The notes under the pieces: model-generated
Seen by the model: only the letters and a program-made list of their open reading frames with translations
Databases searched by the model: none
What the model was told of the DNA's origin: nothing
Origin: Streptomyces antimicrobicus
GTDB lineage: Bacteria; Actinomycetota; Actinomycetes; Streptomycetales; Streptomycetaceae
Assembly: GCF_020532625.1 (NCBI RefSeq)
Contig: NZ_JAJAUY010000059.1
Coordinates: forward strand, 1-35,663
Reading direction: 5' to 3'
DNA: 35,663 nucleotides
Position numbers and translations under genes: made by a program
In this document: piece by piece, positions 13,481-20,769 of the stretch
Numbering within the stretch: the stretch's first letter is position 1
Layout: every line of letters starts with the position of its first letter

Positions 13481-15184
13481 TCAGTGACTGCCGTGCCCAC
13501 CCCCCGAAGGCCCCGTCAGCTCCCGGTCCAGCACGGTCACCAGCCGATCGCGGCCCCTCTTCTCCCGCCGGGCCTGGTCCAGTTGGAGCCGGGCGCGGCC
13601 GCCGGTGAGGGTCAGGGTCATCAGCTGGTTGCCGAACCAGGGCCCGGCCGTGCGCCGCCAGCTCAGCGGCGGCCGGCCCGTGCGCCCGTGCCGGCTGAGC
13701 AGCCGGCCCAGCCAGCGGCCCGTGCCCGACCAGCCGAGGCGGAAGCCGAACCGCACCGTGCGGTGCACGGAGTTGTGCACCGGGGACGAGGTCAGCTGGA
13801 ACACCCCGGCCGTCGTGGGCAGCCGCGGCTCCGCCACGTACGCGTGGTGCACGTCTCCCGACAGGACGCACACCGTCGCCGGGGCCCGCGGGCCCGTCCC
13901 GACCTCCTCGACGAGGTCGCTCAGCGCCGCGAACGACGCGGGGAACGCCGCCCAGTGCTCCAGGTCGCTGCGCCGCCGCAGGTTCTCCCCGAACCGGGCC
14001 CACCGCTCACCCCGCACCCCCCGGCACAGCGCGGCGTTCCAGCCCTCCGCGTCGTGGACCAGCGGGGGCATCAGCCAGGGCAGCGAGGTGCCGATCAGCA
14101 GGTGGTCGTAGCTGCCGTGGCCCTCCAGGGCGTTGTCCCGCAGCCACTGCTGCTCGGCCGGGTCGAGCATGGCGCGCGCGTCCTCCGCGAGGACCCGCCG
14201 GGTGCGGGTGTCCACCATCAGCAGCCGTGTCCGGCCGAAGTCGCGGCGGTAGCTCCAGCGCACCGCGCCGGGCGTGGCGTCCGCCTCGGCGGCGAACGCG
14301 CGCAGCGCCTCCGTGCCGTCCGGGGTCTCGCGGACGGCGGCGTAGAGCTTGTCCACGGCCAGTTCGGCCGGGGAGAGGTTGCCCAGGTGCTGGTGGACCC
14401 AGTACGCCATCAGACCGCTGATGATCCGCTCGCGCCACCACGGCGCCGCGCGTATCTCGTCCAGCCACGCGGCGCTGGTGTTCCAGTCGTCGATGATGTC
14501 GTGGTCGTCGAACATCTGCAGGCTCGGCACCGTGGACAGCAGCCAGCGCGTCCCCGGGTCCAGCCAGGACTCCTGGTAGAGCCGGGTGTACTCCTCGTAG
14601 TCCGCGGCCTGCGCGCCGGGCGGCTCGCTCAGGTCCCGCCGGGCGGCGAGCCACTGCCGGGTCCGCGCCGACAGGTGGTCGGCGTAGACCTGGTCGCCGA
14701 GCAGCAGCACGACGTCCGGCCGGCCCTCGCCTCCCGGGTCGGCGGCCACCCGCTCGGCCAGGGCGTTCAGCGCGTCCACGCCGTGCGGCAGGCGTCCCTC
14801 GGTGGGCGGGCAGGCCTGCCGGCACGACCCGAAGGCCACGCGCAGCGAGGCGGGCCGCGCGGCCGGCCGGCCCGGACGCGCGGCGCTCGGCTCCGGGGTA
14901 CGGATCGTGCTCGGCGGGAACGGGCTGTCGGGCAGCGGCCACACCCGCACCCCGTCGAGCAGCACCTCGTACGCGGTGGTGGTGCCGGGGGCCAGACCCG
15001 TCACCGGAACCAGCGCGTAGTGGTGACCGGCTATCTGGAACGTGCGCACGGCGCCGCCCGCGCCGTCGGCGCAGCGCACCTCCGCCGTGCACGGCCGGTC
15101 GGCCTCCATCCACACGGTGGCCGAGTCGCCCCGCTCGTGGTCGACATGTCTCAGCAGCGGACCCAGCCGCAGTCCGGCAGCCAT
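13481..15184 (-). CDS. PhoD-like alkaline phosphatase/phosphodiesterase family protein
   Basis: A 567-residue metallophosphatase. An N-terminal Ig-like domain (about 1-105: LRLGPLLRHVDHERGDSATVWMEA...) precedes the catalytic domain. Metal-site motifs are VAFGSCRQ, LLLGDQVYADH, FDDHDIIDDWN and SGDVHHAYVAE in the right order. There is no signal peptide at the chosen ATG (15184) nor in any possible extension, so unlike classic Tat-exported PhoD it is probably cytosolic. The start has GGGGGAG five bases upstream, but that site is base-paired in a leader hairpin. No PhoP (PHO) box was found upstream, so phosphate control is not supported by the sequence. Confidence 0.9.
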   Translation of the reverse strand: MAAGLRLGPLLRHVDHERGDSATVWMEADRPCTAEVRCADGAGGAVRTFQIAGHHYALVPVTGLAPGTTTAYEVLLDGVRVWPLPDSPFPPSTIRTPEPSAARPGRPAARPASLRVAFGSCRQACPPTEGRLPHGVDALNALAERVAADPGGEGRPDVVLLLGDQVYADHLSARTRQWLAARRDLSEPPGAQAADYEEYTRLYQESWLDPGTRWLLSTVPSLQMFDDHDIIDDWNTSAAWLDEIRAAPWWRERIISGLMAYWVHQHLGNLSPAELAVDKLYAAVRETPDGTEALRAFAAEADATPGAVRWSYRRDFGRTRLLMVDTRTRRVLAEDARAMLDPAEQQWLRDNALEGHGSYDHLLIGTSLPWLMPPLVHDAEGWNAALCRGVRGERWARFGENLRRRSDLEHWAAFPASFAALSDLVEEVGTGPRAPATVCVLSGDVHHAYVAEPRLPTTAGVFQLTSSPVHNSVHRTVRFGFRLGWSGTGRWLGRLLSRHGRTGRPPLSWRRTAGPWFGNQLMTLTLTGGRARLQLDQARREKRGRDRLVTVLDRELTGPSGGGHGSH

Positions 15185-15188
15185 CCAA

Positions 15189-15238
15189 CTCCCCCTCCTC
15201 CACATCCCCTTGCATCAAGGTACGGGGTGGAGGGGGAG
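15189..15238 (-). promoter_or_regulatory. Leader hairpin covering the PhoD-like gene's ribosome site
   Basis: In the leftward mRNA, CTCCCCCT (15231-15238) can pair perfectly with AGGGGGAG (15189-15196), which is the Shine-Dalgarno itself. Inside this, CCAC/GTGG (15227-15230 with 15200-15203) and CCTTG/CAAGG (15216-15220 with 15208-15212) continue the stem up to a three-base loop. The pairing is seen in the sequence; a role in lowering or switching translation is inferred. Confidence 0.5.
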
Positions 15239-15244
15239 CCGGGC

Positions 15245-15262
15245 CTCCCCCGCGCGGGGGAG
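15245..15262. repeat. Perfect 18-base palindrome
   Basis: CTCCCCCGC and its reverse complement meet without a loop between the HNH nuclease gene and the PhoD-like gene. It could be a protein site or part of a termination structure; nothing decides. Confidence 0.45.
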
Positions 15263-15279
15263 ATCAGCGGCGGCGGCCG

Positions 15280-15312
15280 GCCGGCCCGGCACCGTGCCGA
15301 TGCCGGGCCGGC
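15280..15312 (-). terminator. Terminator of the HNH nuclease gene
   Basis: A perfect 12-bp stem (GCCGGCCCGGCA with TGCCGGGCCGGC) and a nine-base loop, 14 bases beyond the stop codon of the leftward nuclease gene. There is no T-run, as is common for Streptomyces terminators. Confidence 0.75.
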
Positions 15313-15325
15313 AGCCGGGGCGGGG

Positions 15326-15985
15326 TCAGCAGCCGTTGAGGGTGTTGACCAGCGCGGTCTTCTCGGCCGAGTCCATGCTCAGGCCCCAGTACTGCTTCAC
15401 GTGGACCCACATCCGCGCGTACGTACAGCGGTACGCGGTGCGCGACGGCATCCACTCGGCGGGGTCGAGGTCGCCCTTGGCCTGGTTGACGTTGTCGGTG
15501 ACGGCGATGAGCTGCGGACGGGTGAGGTCGTTGGCGAACTGCTGGCGCTTGGAGGTGGTCCAGGAGCTGGCCCCGGAGCGCCACGCCTCGGAGAGCGCCA
15601 CGACGTGGTCGATGTCGAGGTCGGAGGCGGCGGTCCAGGTGGCGCCGTCGTACTCGGAGTACCAGCTGCCGCTGACGGAGGCGCAGGAGGAGTCGGTGAC
15701 GACGTTCACGCCGTCCCGCTTGAGGACGGTCTCGCGGGTGTTGCAGGTGCCGGAGACGGTGCTCCAGTGGGGGAAGAGGTCCCGGCTGTAGCCGCTGGAG
15801 GAACCTTCCGCCCGGGGCGTCACGGTCGCCAGGTACGCGCGGGCCTCGGCGGCGCTGATGGGGGTGGGCGGGGCGGCCTGGGCGGCGGGGGCGTTCACGA
15901 GGGAGGTCAGGGCGGCGAGCGCGGCAACCGACGCGAGCATGCCAAGGCGACGCGCGTAGAGCTTGGACGTGGGCAGGGCGGACAT
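15326..15985 (-). CDS. Secreted HNH endonuclease-family protein (DUF1524 type)
   Basis: A 219-residue exported protein. Residues 1-38 are a signal peptide (basic start, MLASVAALAALTSLVNAPAAQA, cleavage near AQA-AP). The mature part carries the HNH core DIDHVVALSEAW at 124-135, with the later DNVNQAKGDLDPAEW segment supplying the second His/Asn-side element. This is as in the secreted Streptomyces nucleases grouped with DUF1524/GmrSD C-terminal domains. Four or more cysteines (CNTR, SSC, YRCTY, final NGC) suggest disulfides, fitting an extracellular enzyme. It probably degrades DNA or RNA outside the cell. A strong terminator follows. Confidence 0.9.
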   Translation of the reverse strand: MSALPTSKLYARRLGMLASVAALAALTSLVNAPAAQAAPPTPISAAEARAYLATVTPRAEGSSSGYSRDLFPHWSTVSGTCNTRETVLKRDGVNVVTDSSCASVSGSWYSEYDGATWTAASDLDIDHVVALSEAWRSGASSWTTSKRQQFANDLTRPQLIAVTDNVNQAKGDLDPAEWMPSRTAYRCTYARMWVHVKQYWGLSMDSAEKTALVNTLNGC

Positions 15986-16112
15986 GGAGGGGCTCCCTGG
16001 GTGTGCGGGGGGACGGCCGTGCGGCCCCGGCGGGGCCCGGCCATGCTGGCGGCGCCGGATGACACGGGGATGGGCGCCAGATGACAGCCTGGCGACATGG
16101 GCACGTCACATC

Positions 16113-16132
16113 AAGGAGCGGAACTGCTCCTT
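16113..16132. terminator. Terminator-like hairpin with T-run
   Basis: AAGGAGC, loop GGAACT, GCTCCTT, then further T residues: a 7-bp stem with a U-tract on the rightward strand. No rightward gene ends before it, so it may instead protect the downstream riboswitch-controlled gene from read-through, or be a leader structure of the leftward nuclease gene. Confidence 0.45.
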
Positions 16133-16252
16133 TTCAAACGGAAGTTGATATTCCGGGCTGGTGGGGCGGAGCCGGCGCGGCACACCGAGGGGCGTTCGGG
16201 ACCAACGGGCCATTTCGGGTGCGGGCGCGCGTCGCGTACCCTGTTCGGAGCA

Positions 16253-16353
16253 GAAGGGGAGTAGCTCTTCGCCGGACCGTCGACATACTGCTGGGTCACC
16301 CAGCCGGCGCCCGGAGGCAGGCCGCCCGCAGCGGACCCGCCAGCGAGACCTTC
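16253..16353 (+). ncRNA. yybP-ykoY manganese riboswitch
   Basis: The region matches the yybP-ykoY aptamer: AAGGGGAGTAGC at the 5' end, GTCGACATACTG in the middle, and AGCGAGACCTTC at the 3' end. GAAGG (16253-16257) pairs with CCTTC (16349-16353) as the closing stem P1, and the two conserved loops face each other across the four-way junction. This class binds Mn2+ and commonly controls TMEM165/GDT1-family genes, as here. Downstream, CTTCGGC (16350-16356), which includes part of P1, can pair instead with GCCGAAG (16398-16404). This is a possible expression switch. The 16354-16470 stretch between aptamer and gene holds further stems (GTTCCA/TGGAAC at 16372-16377/16412-16417). Confidence 0.85.
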
Positions 16354-16470
16354 GGCCGCAGTGTCCTGCTTGTTCCATGCACGCAGGGCGCCGCCGAGCC
16401 GAAGCGACCCCTGGAACACCCCGGTCCTCGGTGCGGCGCCGTCCTGCCCGACCGATCGAGGTACCACCCC

Positions 16471-17049
16471 GTGATCAGCTTCAGCGTCCTGGCGATCGCC
16501 TTCGGCGTCGTCTTCCTCGCCGAGCTCCCCGACAAGACCGCGCTGGCCGGGCTGATGCTCGGCACCCGCTACAAGGCCTCCTACGTCTTCGCGGGCGTCG
16601 CCGCCGCCTTCGCGGTGCACGTCGCCCTCGCCATCGCCGCCGGCAGCGTCCTGACGCTCCTCCCGCACCGGCTCGTCCAGGCCGTCGTGGGCCTGCTGTT
16701 CCTGGCGGGTGCCGTGATGCTGCTGATGAAGAAGGACGACGGGGACGAAGAGATCAAGGCCCCGGCCGACCAGTCCTTCTGGAAGGTCTCCGGGGCGGGC
16801 TTCATGCTGATCCTGGTCGCCGAGTTCGGCGACCTGACCCAGATCATGACCGCGAACCTTGCCGCGCGCTACGACAACCCGCTCTCGGTCGGCCTCGGCG
16901 CCGTGCTGGCCCTCTGGGCGGTCGCGGCCATCGGGATCCTCGGCGGCCGGACCCTGATGAAGTACGTCCCGCTGCGCCTGATCACCAAGGTCGCGGCGGC
17001 CGTGATGGCGGCACTGGCGGCCTTCTCGCTCTACGAGGCCGTCGCCTAG
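16471..17049 (+). CDS. TMEM165/GDT1 (UPF0016) family Mn2+/Ca2+ transporter
   Basis: A 192-residue membrane protein with two copies of the family's three-helix unit. Each carries the signature acidic motif: ELPDKT at residues 18-23 and EFGDLTQ near 118. The two face inward to bind the cation. Hydrophobic segments include SVLAIAFGVVFLAEL, SYVFAGVAAAFAVHVALAIAAG, VVGLLFLAGAVMLLM, GFMLILVAEF and VGLGAVLALWAVAAIGILGG. A central loop DDGDEEIKAPADQ separates the halves. The start is GTG 16471 with GAGG nine bases upstream. Bacterial members export manganese, and the yybP-ykoY riboswitch just upstream supports that role and Mn2+-induced expression. The stop codon overlaps that of the convergent MFS gene. 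Confidence 0.92.
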   Translation: MISFSVLAIAFGVVFLAELPDKTALAGLMLGTRYKASYVFAGVAAAFAVHVALAIAAGSVLTLLPHRLVQAVVGLLFLAGAVMLLMKKDDGDEEIKAPADQSFWKVSGAGFMLILVAEFGDLTQIMTANLAARYDNPLSVGLGAVLALWAVAAIGILGGRTLMKYVPLRLITKVAAAVMAALAAFSLYEAVA

Positions 17050-18731
17050 GCCCCCCGCAGCGGGCTTTGGCCGGACCGCTCGGCAGGGCTTTGGCCGGAC
17101 GGCGCGGCAGGGTTTCGGCCGGACGGCGCGGCAGGGCTTTGGCCGGACGGCTCGGTCGCGCCGCGGCCGGACCGCTCGGTCGGGCCCTGCCCGGACCGCT
17201 CGGCCGGGCCCTGCCCGGAGCCGGAGGTCCGGGTCCGGCCGTCCGCCGCGGCAGGCGCCGCCGCGCCGTCCCGCGTCCGTACGCCGGCCACGGCGAGCAG
17301 CAGCAGGCCGCAGGCCGACACCACCAGCCAGCCGGGCCGGGTGGCACTCGCCAGAGCGGCGGGGGCGGCCCCGGCGACCAGACCGCCCGCGACGGCGATG
17401 CCGACGGCCGCGCCGACCTGGCGCGCGCAGGAGGTGATCGCCCCGGCCACCCCGGCCCGGGACGGCGGCAGCCCGCCGACGGCCGTGTTCGTCAGGGGCG
17501 CGTTGGCGAAACCGAAGCCGATGCCGATGAACAGGTAGGCGAGCAGCAGCCGCGGAACGCCGGTGTCCGGGCCGAGGTCCACCACGCACAGACCGCCCAC
17601 GGCGGTGAACGCGCCCGCCAGCAGCAGCGGACGCCGGGGCCCGAGCCGCCCGACCAGCGCCCCGGACCACGGCGCGCACACCGTGGCCCCCAGCGCCATG
17701 GGCAGCGCCGCCAGACCCGTGGCCAGAGGGGTCCAGCCGCGGGCGTGCTGGAGGTAGAAAGTGTTCAGCAGCAGGCTGACGTTCAGGGCGACGAACACCG
17801 CCACGGCGCCCACCACGGCCGCGGCGAACGGCGGCCGGCGGAACAGCGCCAGGTCCATCAGGGGCTCGGCCCGCCGCCGTTCGACCCGCACGAAACCGGC
17901 CGTGGCCGCCACCGCCACGGCGTACCCGGCGAGGGCGAGCGGCGCGGACCACCCGATGCGCGGGCCCTCGATCAGCACCGCGACGCACGCGAACAGGGCC
18001 ACCGTGAGGAGCAGCTGGCCCGGCAGGTCCAGTCGCCTGGACCGCTGCCCGCGCGACTCCGGCACGAACACCGCGACCAGCACGAGCGCGACCACGACGA
18101 CCGGCACGTTGATCCAGAACACCGACCGCCAGCCGAACGCCGCGATCAGCGCCCCACCGGTGACCGGGCCCGCCGCCATGCTGAGCCCGAACACCGAGGC
18201 CCAGACACCGATCGCCCGGGCCCGCTCCCGCGGATCGGGCATCGCGCCGACCACGATCGCCAGGGCCACGGGACTGAGCATCGAGGCCCCGACGCCCTGC
18301 ACGGCGCGGGCCGCGACCAGCAGGCCGAGGGAGGGGGCGAGGGCGCACGCCAGCGAGGCGAGCCCGAACACGACGAGCCCGCACCGGAACACGCGCCGCC
18401 GCCCGAACCGGTCCGCCAGCGCCCCGGCGGCTATCAGCAGGCTGGCCAGGACCACGGTGTAGGAGTCGACGACCCATTCGAGGCCGCTGGTGTCCACGTC
18501 CAGGCCGGTTCCGATGGCGGGCAGGCCGACGTTGACGATGGTCGTGTCCACGCCCACCAGGAACATGCTGAGCGCGCAGACGGCCAGCACCGTCCAGCGC
18601 CGGCGGGCGCTCAGGGCGGGGGTGGAGGTGGGGGTGGAGGCGTGGGCGGGGGCTGGGGCTGGGGCTGAAGCGGGCGGGGCGGTCGGGCTGGTTGCGCCGG
18701 AGGCCTTGGGGGGTGGGGAGGACGTGGTCAT
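17046..18731 (-). CDS. DHA2-family (14-TM) MFS drug efflux pump
   Basis: A 561-residue major facilitator protein of the EmrB/QacA (DHA2) type. Motif D1 is VGVDTTIVNVGLPAI, motif A GALADRFGRRRVF, and motif C GPVTGGALIAAFGW followed by WRSVFWINVP. The number of hydrophobic helices fits 14. The first ~45 residues are Pro/Ala/Ser/Thr-rich and cytosolic. The tail after the last helix is a tandem 8-residue repeat (SGQxPxxR type). The ATG at 18731 has GGAAGG six bases upstream. It is divergent from an XRE-cupin regulator that probably controls it. The substrate is unknown; antibiotics or other toxic compounds are usual for the family. Confidence 0.92.
   Translation of the reverse strand: MTTSSPPPKASGATSPTAPPASAPAPAPAHASTPTSTPALSARRRWTVLAVCALSMFLVGVDTTIVNVGLPAIGTGLDVDTSGLEWVVDSYTVVLASLLIAAGALADRFGRRRVFRCGLVVFGLASLACALAPSLGLLVAARAVQGVGASMLSPVALAIVVGAMPDPRERARAIGVWASVFGLSMAAGPVTGGALIAAFGWRSVFWINVPVVVVALVLVAVFVPESRGQRSRRLDLPGQLLLTVALFACVAVLIEGPRIGWSAPLALAGYAVAVAATAGFVRVERRRAEPLMDLALFRRPPFAAAVVGAVAVFVALNVSLLLNTFYLQHARGWTPLATGLAALPMALGATVCAPWSGALVGRLGPRRPLLLAGAFTAVGGLCVVDLGPDTGVPRLLLAYLFIGIGFGFANAPLTNTAVGGLPPSRAGVAGAITSCARQVGAAVGIAVAGGLVAGAAPAALASATRPGWLVVSACGLLLLAVAGVRTRDGAAAPAAADGRTRTSGSGQGPAERSGQGPTERSGRGATEPSGQSPAAPSGRNPAAPSGQSPAERSGQSPLRGA
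17052..17219 (-). repeat. Seven 24-bp repeats coding the MFS C-terminal tail
   Basis: Seven consecutive 8-residue units (SGQGPAER, SGQGPTER, SGRGATEP, SGQSPAAP, SGRNPAAP, SGQSPAER, SGQSPLRG) are encoded by imperfect 24-base repeats with core GGCCGGACCGCTCGG. They end one codon before the stop. The unit is a multiple of three, so copy number can change in frame. Confidence 0.85.
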
Positions 18732-18800
18732 GGTCTGCCTTCCGTAGGGGAGCCGATGCCCGGCCATGGTCGGACCGGGCGTGGCCGCACCCCGAGCGGA

Positions 18801-18817
18801 TTTGCCAAGACCGCAAA
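18801..18817. promoter_or_regulatory. Candidate operator of the XRE-cupin regulator
   Basis: TTTGC-N7-GCAAA, an inverted repeat in an AT-rich spot of the 94-base divergent spacer, eight bases before the regulator's ATG and 70 bases from the pump's ATG. Its position suits autoregulation and control of both promoters. Assignment is inference. Confidence 0.45.
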
Positions 18818-18825
18818 ATGGGGGC

Positions 18826-19569
18826 ATGGAGCCGAAGGAAGAGCAGAAGGAAGATCAGCAGGAAGAGCCGAGGGGCAGCAGGGGCGGCAGGCGGGAAGTG
18901 GGCGGCGTCCAGGGGGACGGCAAGCGGGCCGCGGACGCCAAGCCGGACGGCAGGCGGGGCGCGGGCGTCGAGGGCCCGCCGGGCGGCGGCGTCACGGAGG
19001 AGGCCGTCGAGAAGATCCTCGAGGACATCGGGCCCCGGCTACGGGCGCTCCGGCGTGGCCGCGGGCTGACACTGGAGACGCTGGCGCGCGACACCGGGAT
19101 CTCGGTGAGCACCCTGTCCCGCCTGGAGTCGGGCAAACGGCGGCCCACCCTCGAACTGCTCATCCCGCTCGCCCACGCCCACCGCGTGGCCCTGGACCAG
19201 CTGATCGCGGCGCCGGCCACCGGTGACCCGCGGGTCCACCTGACACCGCTTCAGCGGCACCGGGGCAACGTGCTGGTGCCGTTGACCCAGTACCCAGGCC
19301 GCGTCCAGGTCTACAAGCAGGTCCTCGCGCACCGGGAACGCAAGCTGGTCACCCACACCGGCTACGAGTGGCTCTACGTCCTCGCCGGCGAGCTCCACCT
19401 CGTCCTCGGGGAGCGGGAGTTCACGCTGCGGCCGGGCGAGGCGGCCGAGTTCGACACCACCGAACCGCACTGGTTCGGCCCCGTCGGCGGCACCGCCGTG
19501 GAGATCCTGCACCTGTTCGGCCCGCACGGGGACCAGGCGGTCGTCCGTACGGGGCCGGCGGCGCAGTGA
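18826..19569 (+). CDS. XRE-family regulator with C-terminal cupin
   Basis: A 247-residue regulator. Residues 1-58 are a hydrophilic low-complexity lead (EPKEEQKEDQQEEPRGSRGG...). Residues about 70-125 form the XRE helix-turn-helix (LRALRRGRGLTLETLARDTGISVSTLSRLESGKRRPTLELL). About 165-240 form a cupin sensor domain (HTGYEWLYVLAGELHLVLG, LRPGEAAEFDTTEPHWFG). This PuuR/SutR-like architecture typically represses neighbouring metabolic or transport genes in response to a small ligand. It is divergent from the DHA2 pump and has a dyad directly before its ATG, so it is the likely local regulator. The ribosome site is GGGGGC close to the ATG; the acidic lead could be shorter if a later start is used. 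Confidence 0.9.
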   Translation: MEPKEEQKEDQQEEPRGSRGGRREVGGVQGDGKRAADAKPDGRRGAGVEGPPGGGVTEEAVEKILEDIGPRLRALRRGRGLTLETLARDTGISVSTLSRLESGKRRPTLELLIPLAHAHRVALDQLIAAPATGDPRVHLTPLQRHRGNVLVPLTQYPGRVQVYKQVLAHRERKLVTHTGYEWLYVLAGELHLVLGEREFTLRPGEAAEFDTTEPHWFGPVGGTAVEILHLFGPHGDQAVVRTGPAAQ

Positions 19570-19663
19570 CGCCGTAGGCGGAGACGCCGTAGAGGGAGGC
19601 GCGGTAGAGGGAGCGACGGAGAGGGAGGGGCGGAGAGGGAGGGGCGGTATTGGGAGGGGCGGG

Positions 19664-20353
19664 TCAGGCCGTGGACGTGTGGACCGTCAGGCGGATGGAG
19701 CCGGACGGATCCGGGGCCACCCGGACCGAGGTGAGGTCCTCGACGTGCAGGGTCGGGCCGTGCGCGGCGGCGCGCGGACCGACGCCGATCACGCGCATGC
19801 CGGCCGCCCGTCCCGCGGCGATCCCGGCGGCAGAGTCCTCGAAGACGACGCAGTCGGCCGGGTCCACGCCCAGCTCGGCGGCGCCCTTGAGGAAGCCCTC
19901 CGGGTCCGGCTTGCTGGCCCCGACGCACTCCGCCGTGACCTTGACCTCGGGCATCGGCAGGTCGGCCGCCGCCATCCGGGCCGTGGCCAGCGCGTCGTCG
20001 GCGGACGTGACCAGGGCGTGCGGCAGCGCACCGAGGGCCGCCATGAACTCCGGGGCGCCCTCGACCGGCTCCACGCCCTCGGTGTCGGCCGTCTCGCGGG
20101 CGAGCATCACGGCGTTGTCGGCGTGGTTGAGCTCCATGGGCCGGTCCGGGAGCAGCAGGGCCATCGTGGCGTAGCCCTGGCGGCCGTGGACCACCTTCAT
20201 GGCCTCGTGGGGATCCAGGCCGTGGGCCCGCGCCCAGTCGCGCCAGCAGCGTTCGACCACCGCGTCCGAGTTGACGATCGTGCCGTCCATGTCGAGGAGG
20301 AGAGCCTTGGCCGTGAGGACGACGGGGGTGGTGGACGTGGTGCTGGCCTGCAT
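19664..20353 (-). CDS. HAD-family sugar-phosphate/glycerol-phosphate phosphatase
   Basis: A 229-residue HAD hydrolase of the beta-phosphoglucomutase-like subgroup. Motif I is LLLDMDGTIVNSD (residues about 18-30), motif II VTSADDAL, motif III VGASKPDPEGFLKGA with the Lys, and motif IV VVFEDSAAGIAAGRAAGM. An alpha-helical C1 cap fills the gap after motif I. Similar Streptomyces proteins are named glycerol-3-phosphatase or 2-deoxyglucose-6-phosphatase; specificity cannot be read from the sequence. The ATG at 20353 has GGAG seven bases upstream; an earlier ATG (20428) would place the leader hairpin inside the coding region and is unlikely. Confidence 0.88.
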   Translation of the reverse strand: MQASTTSTTPVVLTAKALLLDMDGTIVNSDAVVERCWRDWARAHGLDPHEAMKVVHGRQGYATMALLLPDRPMELNHADNAVMLARETADTEGVEPVEGAPEFMAALGALPHALVTSADDALATARMAAADLPMPEVKVTAECVGASKPDPEGFLKGAAELGVDPADCVVFEDSAAGIAAGRAAGMRVIGVGPRAAAHGPTLHVEDLTSVRVAPDPSGSIRLTVHTSTA

Positions 20354-20382
20354 GGAGGGACTCCAGACGGGGCGGGAAAAGA

Positions 20383-20435
20383 GAACAAGCGGTTCCGTCC
20401 ACCGGTCAGGGAGTGCGGACGGAACCACTTTGTTC
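20383..20435 (-). promoter_or_regulatory. Leader hairpin/possible attenuator of the HAD gene
   Basis: A long inverted repeat: GGTTCCGTCC (20391-20400) with GGACGGAACC (20417-20426), extended by GAACAA (20383-20388) with TTGTTC (20430-20435) across small bulges. In the leftward mRNA the stem is followed by TCTTTTCCC, like an intrinsic terminator, about 30 bases before the HAD start codon. It may be an attenuator, or at DNA level a large operator. Confidence 0.55.
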
Positions 20436-20769
20436 CTACACGATACAAAACGTGGGGCGGTCTACGCCACCGGCCCCCGGCAGGGCCGACCTGTGGGCCC
20501 GGGTCAGCTCCTCGTGCCGCCCGCCGCGGGCCCTCTGCCGGACCGCTGCCAGCCTTCCGTCATCGGCTCTTCGCCGGCTCTCCGATTGAGGCCGCGGTCG
20601 GGCTCCGGGCCGGCCGGCCTGGCGGCGGCCCAGGTCGGCCTAGGGGCCGAGGTCGTCCCGACAGCCCGGGGGCGGAGGTCGTCCCGGGTGGTCCGGGGTA
20701 GCCCGGTCCGCCGCCGCGTATTCGGTCGGCCGCGAGCAGCTCGGCCGGACCGGAGGGAGGGCGGTGGGT

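Noticed and set aside
13481..15205. Tat-exported classical PhoD
   Set aside because: No twin-arginine signal or hydrophobic leader is present at any possible start; the protein begins directly with its Ig-like domain.
15185..16250. PhoP (PHO box) control of the PhoD-like phosphatase and the secreted nuclease
   Set aside because: No pairs of GTTCACC-like 11-base repeats were found upstream of either gene.
16111..18816. Frames of 835-900 codons on both strands across the transporter, pump and regulator region
   Set aside because: They overlap well-identified genes in other frames and show Arg/Ala/Gly shadow composition.
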